Notes under the pieces: model-generated
What the model saw: the letters and a program-made list of their open reading frames with translations, nothing else
The model's database searches: none
Told to the model about the DNA's origin: nothing
Position numbers and translations under genes: made by a program
NCBI GenBank assembly: GCA_030669775.1
Contig: DAOVCZ010000004.1
Location: 1 to 25,097 of the forward strand
Direction of reading: 5' to 3'
From: Chloroflexota bacterium
Lineage (GTDB): Bacteria > Chloroflexota > Anaerolineae > Anaerolineales > UBA4823
DNA length: 25,097 nucleotides
Part shown: in pieces, positions 22,401-25,097 of the stretch
Layout: each line of letters opens with the position of its first letter
How positions within the stretch are numbered: the stretch's first letter is position 1

Positions 22401-23031
22401 GGCAATTCGCTGGTTAAAGAAGGATTCAAATGGAAAAGCGTGGGCAGAAAACAATGGTTTTTCCAGTCCACTCTTCTTCGTTCCCAAACGTAGATGTACG
22501 GTAGAGGACCCACGTCCGTTATTACAATTTACCTCCCCGAGAGCTGGGGATAAGATCACCCAAAGCCCATTGGAGATATTCGGACAAGCAGGTGCGACGG
22601 CAGATTTCGAATCTTATCGCTTAGAGTATGGGTTAGGAAGTAAGCCGGTCAAATGGGAATTACTTAAGAAAGATGGAATTCCGGTCAATGATTCGGCAAA
22701 GCTTTTTGAGTGGGATCTCAAGGAATTGCCAGCTGGGGAGATCACCTTGCGCATAATTCTTCGCAGCATCCATGAGACCTACGCCGAATTAAAAATAAGC
22801 TTAAATTTACAGGTTCCCACACCAACGCCAACACCAACTCCAACTTTCACTCCTACACCAACCTATACGCCGACACCGACTTTTACACCCACACCTACTC
22901 CCACTGCGACACCCACAGAAACTATGACACCGACAATCACTCCGACTCCTCAGGATACGCCGGTCCCATCACCAACACCGCTTGATCCTTTCTGGACCCA
23001 ACCACCAAGTACCACAACCAGCAGTCCATAA
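19486..23031 (+). CDS. Class A penicillin-binding protein (GT51 transglycosylase + transpeptidase) with long acidic head and Thr-Pro tail
   Basis: A bifunctional peptidoglycan synthase of 1181 residues, far longer than the usual 700-900. Residues 1-240 are a disordered, Ser/Glu/Asp-rich cytoplasmic head. A membrane helix lies at about 249-272. The GT51 domain (about 290-460) has ATEDKGFYSHPG (catalytic Glu near 336), GASTITQQLARML and RKVREAILAAEITRRYTKDE. The transpeptidase (about 560-870) has SSFK (active Ser near 628), SYN (about 691) and KTG (about 829). A beta domain (about 1010-1108, from LLQFTSPRAGDKI) is followed by a Thr-Pro repeat tail from 1111. It starts 4 bp after the MaoC stop with little ribosome binding site, so coupling is likely. 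A strong terminator follows directly. Confidence 0.94.
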   Translation: MPDAVLNNPSEDDPDRDQKNISNQDGEGHGFSESAGIDQHPSEEKPVSDSSEDSAGTLNEEFENGKDTSEVRVHSEGETEQNDVDSPRVEDRKGSDTEYELDEQAAESVDSSEFYSTYTAKGWYNPDEGLPVETEITKRDSEQDNELITGDTQPVNVSSVEPPLTLDQISSSKLPQSDTQGNHLPNQIDLDATRVASTAYIASKIDSVNRINSTSQSRTGYSPSQRSSAAPPRAGAFDLQRGMGCLLRFSIAGMFILVIVGLIGISVLLFQYYRIAATLPPVDDLRQKAAQFETTRILDRNGNVLYEILDPTAGRRSYVNLDKISPYLVAAIIATEDKGFYSHPGFDATAIGRAFLQNYQGGETVSGASTITQQLARMLLFSPEERSEITYMRKVREAILAAEITRRYTKDEILELYINEVYFGNLAYGVEAAAQTYFRTSADKLTLAQAAFLGGLIQAPSVYDVYTNRDVTLNRLEQVLFLMYEVSQEQGCIYVSNSPQRICVDALVVAGVANEMADYDFKSPDIEIRYPHWVTYIRSLLESQFDAQTIYRSGFDVHTTLDPGLQELAEQVVAKQVNALADRNASSGALVVMRPNTGEILAMVGSADFYDEKDGQVNMAINPRQPGSSFKPLTYTAAFEKGWTPATLIWDVPSEFPPSGDPNDTRKPYIPVNYDDRFHGPVTVRSALANSYNVPAVKTLDFVGIYDNPDTPAVDGLIAFAKRLGITTLTRDDYGLSLTLGGGEVTLLELTGAYATFANGGRRIPPTAITQIVDFNGNVVYQYNPPTGEQVIRPEHAYLISSILSDNEARTPAFGPNSVLNLPFQAASKTGTTNDFRDNWTIGYIPELAVGVWVGNADYSPMQNISGLTGAAPIWAEFMKESANQVTGGNPSPFIRPGGIVERIICAVSGTEPSNKCPIQRSEIFAANQPPLPKNQDLWKKVVVDTWTGLEASPACEKYTDEKLAVNVDDSWAIRWLKKDSNGKAWAENNGFSSPLFFVPKRRCTVEDPRPLLQFTSPRAGDKITQSPLEIFGQAGATADFESYRLEYGLGSKPVKWELLKKDGIPVNDSAKLFEWDLKELPAGEITLRIILRSIHETYAELKISLNLQVPTPTPTPTPTFTPTPTYTPTPTFTPTPTPTATPTETMTPTITPTPQDTPVPSPTPLDPFWTQPPSTTTSSP
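22816..22980 (+). repeat. Thr-Pro repeat-coding tract at the PBP C-terminus
   Basis: Degenerate 6-base (Thr-Pro) repeats with TFTPTPT variants encode about 55 residues near the end of the synthase. The pattern is that of the L,D-transpeptidase linker at 1607-1777. Because it lies outside the membrane, it may anchor in or span the wall. Confidence 0.85.
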
Positions 23032-23062
23032 TAAAATACCCGCCAAACGGCGGGTATTTTAT
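23031..23062. terminator. Strong bidirectional rho-independent terminator
   Basis: A perfect 14-bp stem, ATAAAATACCCGCC / GGCGGGTATTTTAT with loop AAAC, begins at the last base of the PBP stop codon. The GC core is flanked by A-run and T-run, so it works on both strands and serves the convergent DUF4013 gene ending at 23082. Confidence 0.93.
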
Positions 23063-23081
23063 TTCATGCGATTCTTCGGTT

Positions 23082-23804
23082 TCAAACATCTGGTTCTATG
23101 ATCGTTACACTTGCTGCTTCCGGTGCAACTACCTGACCAAACAGGTGGGCATAGAGCGCAAATAGATAAACACTGCTGAGGGCGCTGATCAACCACATTA
23201 GTACCCAACCGATGCAGAGAATAAATCCCAATACGATAGATATGAGCGCGACAACAATGCCGACAACAATCGCACTTACGATCGAGACCAGCCAGGCTGT
23301 TAGATATTTACTCGTGTTCTTCGAAACAATCTTGATGATCTCACCAATTTCAAAGCAAGAACCGAAAGTTCCTTTGCGAGCAAAATTGATGAAGACTGCC
23401 GGGAAATAGAAGCTCAGCGCTAAAAAGTACAGAACCAACAGGCAAATTAAGAAGATGCCAATTCCAGTAAACAATGATATTACTGTATCGGAGATATTCG
23501 AGCCTTCAATACTGGCAGGAATCACCAGGAAGCCAATTGGGAGACAGCCGATAATCAGAGCTGGCAGAGCATAAATAATTCCCGCTGCCCAGATAAGAAA
23601 TCCCTTGACGAATTTATCACCAAAATCGCTCCATTCTGGCATTGGTAGAGAAACACCGTCGATCACGTTGCGAACTATGTCGACAGTGTAACCAGTCCAG
23701 GCGAAGTTAAGAATCGGGACTAAGGAAACAATCGCCCCAAGAAATAATTTCGAGAGCCACTCATCATCCTCAAATGGGTATGAAAACGATTTGCCAATAT
23801 CCAT
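23082..23804 (-). CDS. DUF4013-type integral membrane protein
   Basis: A 240-residue multi-spanning protein with about five to six hydrophobic stretches (e.g. KLFLGAIVSLVPILNFAWTG, GFLIWAAGIIYALPALIIG, SIVSAIVVGIVVALISIVL). The N-terminal pattern of a short FPFxD/E-like start, W..K..LG, then GY......V..G....PEW matches what I know as DUF4013, a membrane family of unknown function found in archaea and environmental bacteria. AAAGGAG lies 9 bases before the ATG. The gene converges on the PBP and shares its terminator. A following 303-bp gap separates it from the YccF gene, so they are probably transcribed separately. Confidence 0.8.
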   Translation of the reverse strand: MDIGKSFSYPFEDDEWLSKLFLGAIVSLVPILNFAWTGYTVDIVRNVIDGVSLPMPEWSDFGDKFVKGFLIWAAGIIYALPALIIGCLPIGFLVIPASIEGSNISDTVISLFTGIGIFLICLLVLYFLALSFYFPAVFINFARKGTFGSCFEIGEIIKIVSKNTSKYLTAWLVSIVSAIVVGIVVALISIVLGFILCIGWVLMWLISALSSVYLFALYAHLFGQVVAPEAASVTIIEPDV

Positions 23805-24107
23805 AATGCATTCTCCTTTGTTAATTAGATCTTTTACTTATGAACCGGAGGTCTGGTAATTCTTTCTCCACCGCAGATTTGATCTGCGATTTCTCGAACC
23901 ATCACACATTAAGATGGTTACTAAATTCATTGTTATAGAACACACCAATCAACTTTGAGTTACGTATTATCTGTATTATCCCATTGATATTATGGAATAG
24001 AAATCAACAATTGGATAAATAGTAATTTATTCCTATGCATGATCTGGCATTTCCTGGCTGATTCTGCTCCTCACAGAATCAGAAACCTGGACAAGGAATT
24101 CAAATTA
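23805..24107. other. Intergenic region with three inverted repeats
   Basis: No gene is seen. It contains three perfect inverted repeats: CGCAGAT-TTG-ATCTGCG (23872-23888), AACCATC/GATGGTT with a 9-base loop (23897-23919), and CTGATTCTG/CAGAATCAG with a 7-base loop (24058-24082). The last lies 26 bp after the YccF stop on the minus strand and may be a weak terminator, though it has no T-tract. The first two lie upstream of the DUF4013 gene and may be regulatory. Confidence 0.5.
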
Positions 24108-24554
24108 TCAATAACGTTTCAGAGTGGTCATGAATGGAGTCAATCGAAACATTTCCAAGCTAAGTGGAATCAGGATAACGGTTACGCAAAGAAAATATGA
24201 TACAAACAACCATATGGCGCTCCACCACCAACCGATTAACACGAAATATAATGCTCTCAGGAAAAAGTTGCGTTGAGGAAGGCTAGATTCGGTTATTCTC
24301 GTTTCTCCTCCCACATGCATTACCTGGATTTCTCTCCTTGGAGGCTGGAGAGAGAGAATCCGAGGTATGTTGTTTAAAATCGCCAAACCAATTGGCAAGC
24401 CAATAATGGTGATGTTCAAAAACCAGGCAATGGCAATTGCGATTACGCCAAGCCACCACCCAATAAAAATAAACCATAGGGCTTGTATAAGACATCCTGG
24501 TCCTGATTCTCTTTGGATCGTAGTTGATGATTGAATTGGGGTTTCAATCGACAT
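24108..24554 (-). CDS. Membrane protein with two YccF domains
   Basis: A 148-residue inner-membrane protein with two copies of the YccF motif. The first is about 22-66 (LIQALWFIFIGWWLGVIAIA...TIIGLPIGLAILNNIP). The second is about 98-142 (LRALYFVLIGWWWSAIWLFV...TVILIPLSLEMFRLTP). They are joined by a basic/polar segment. YccF is a widespread small membrane domain without a settled function. AGGAGC sits 6-7 bases before the ATG. The start is 108 bp after the preceding partial gene, so joint transcription is possible. Confidence 0.85.
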   Translation of the reverse strand: MSIETPIQSSTTIQRESGPGCLIQALWFIFIGWWLGVIAIAIAWFLNITIIGLPIGLAILNNIPRILSLQPPRREIQVMHVGGETRITESSLPQRNFFLRALYFVLIGWWWSAIWLFVSYFLCVTVILIPLSLEMFRLTPFMTTLKRY

Positions 24555-24662
24555 AATAGCTCCTGAATTTGGGTCTGAATTTTATATCCAGTATAGTTTT
24601 CTTTCACTTTTTGTTTGCTGTTGTTGATAGTTGTTCGGTTCAACAACTGACCTTTCGAAATA

Positions 24663-25097
24663 TTAGAGCAACCGCATTTGAGCAGGAGATTCGGTCAAAG
24701 GATCAAGGGCAAGAAGTGTATCCAGGTTTTCTTGCGTGAGCGATGGAGATTCTAAAAGATGTCGTAAGTGACGGAATTTCAGGAATCGCCAACCACTTTC
24801 GATTGTTTGATTCAAAAATAAATTGTAACGCAACTTATATACAATCAGATTGGCGCGTGCCCCCGGCAAAACAATTATTGATTTATCTGGAGGGTAGGAA
24901 GATTTGAAGACAATCTCACCGATCCCCGCCGAGGAAGAAATGAAGAAGACAAGACGAACATCTTCTTCTGCGTCCTCCCAGAAAATTGGGCTTTCTCCCT
25001 GTGCTGAGTAACCAAGCTGATTACCTAAGTCACGGATCGCCATGCGGATAGCTGTAAGTTCGAGGTTGCGGCGCTTAGGATCATCTTGTTCACGTAA
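24663..25097 (-). CDS. Hypothetical soluble protein, C-terminal part (runs off the right edge)
   Basis: The frame is open from the right edge: 18 codons (LREQDDPKRRNLELTAIR) precede the first in-frame ATG at 25043 without a stop, so the true start is probably outside the window. About 144 residues are visible, including DVRLVFFISSSAGIGEIVF, KSIIVLPGARANLIVYKLRY and SGWRFLKFRHLRHLLESPSL, ending DPLTESPAQMRLL. It is soluble, mixed alpha/beta, with no membrane segment. I do not recognise the family. If translation began at 25043 the protein would be 126 residues, but the conserved-looking charged run upstream argues against it. Confidence 0.7.
   Translation of the reverse strand, partial: LREQDDPKRRNLELTAIRMAIRDLGNQLGYSAQGESPIFWEDAEEDVRLVFFISSSAGIGEIVFKSSYPPDKSIIVLPGARANLIVYKLRYNLFLNQTIESGWRFLKFRHLRHLLESPSLTQENLDTLLALDPLTESPAQMRLL

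Overview
The window looks like a chromosomal stretch from an Anaerolineae-type member of the Chloroflexota. The reasons are moderate GC content and long Thr-Pro repeats (TPTPT...) on exported wall enzymes. Tandem YkuD L,D-transpeptidases, a DarA/PstA-type protein and AMMECR1, DUF4013 and YccF-type proteins also fit. This placement is inference from gene style; there is no rRNA or marker gene here. I see no tRNA, CRISPR array, insertion sequence, prophage or integration site.

Layout. (a) 1-3072, minus strand: a tightly packed cell-wall operon with an Amidase_3 amidase, a TPR/Thr-Pro-linker L,D-transpeptidase, a Tat-exported L,D-transpeptidase and the start of an unknown protein. (b) 3204-4437, plus: a strong promoter, a flavin reductase-like protein and an AMMECR1 protein. 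(c) 4498-4764, minus: a short PII-like cyclic-di-AMP receptor homologue (DarA/PstA family), with a dyad in its promoter region. (d) 4859-5378: a 20-bp perfect palindrome and a decayed DUF4332-like gene. (e) 5431-10678, plus: an MgtE magnesium channel, then a NatAB-like ABC exporter (two permeases and an ATPase). (f) 10849-11145: a small membrane ORF. (g) 18583 down to 11280, minus: an operon of a B12-binding-domain protein, an opine-dehydrogenase-family protein, a six-hairpin glycosidase-like protein and a CPA1 Na+/H+ antiporter. (h) 18584-19019: a divergent regulatory region. (i) 19020-23031, plus: a MaoC-like hydratase and a very large class A penicillin-binding protein, closed by a strong bidirectional terminator. 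(j) 23082-25097, minus: DUF4013 and double-YccF membrane proteins and the C-terminal part of an unknown protein.

The most striking feature is the antiporter at 11280-13373. Its last ~105 residues are a full-length DarA/PstA-like domain, matching the family from the first strand to the terminal GGAT..FV motif. It also starts with a lipoprotein-type signal peptide. It therefore looks like a cation/proton antiporter carrying its own cyclic-di-AMP sensor. The free-standing DarA homologue 6.5 kb away has lost the large loop and some presumed ligand residues. Together with MgtE and the NatAB-like exporter, 4.5-13.4 kb reads as an ion-homeostasis neighbourhood. Wall-synthesis genes flank it, a combination that fits cyclic-di-AMP physiology in other bacteria, but the functional link here is inference.
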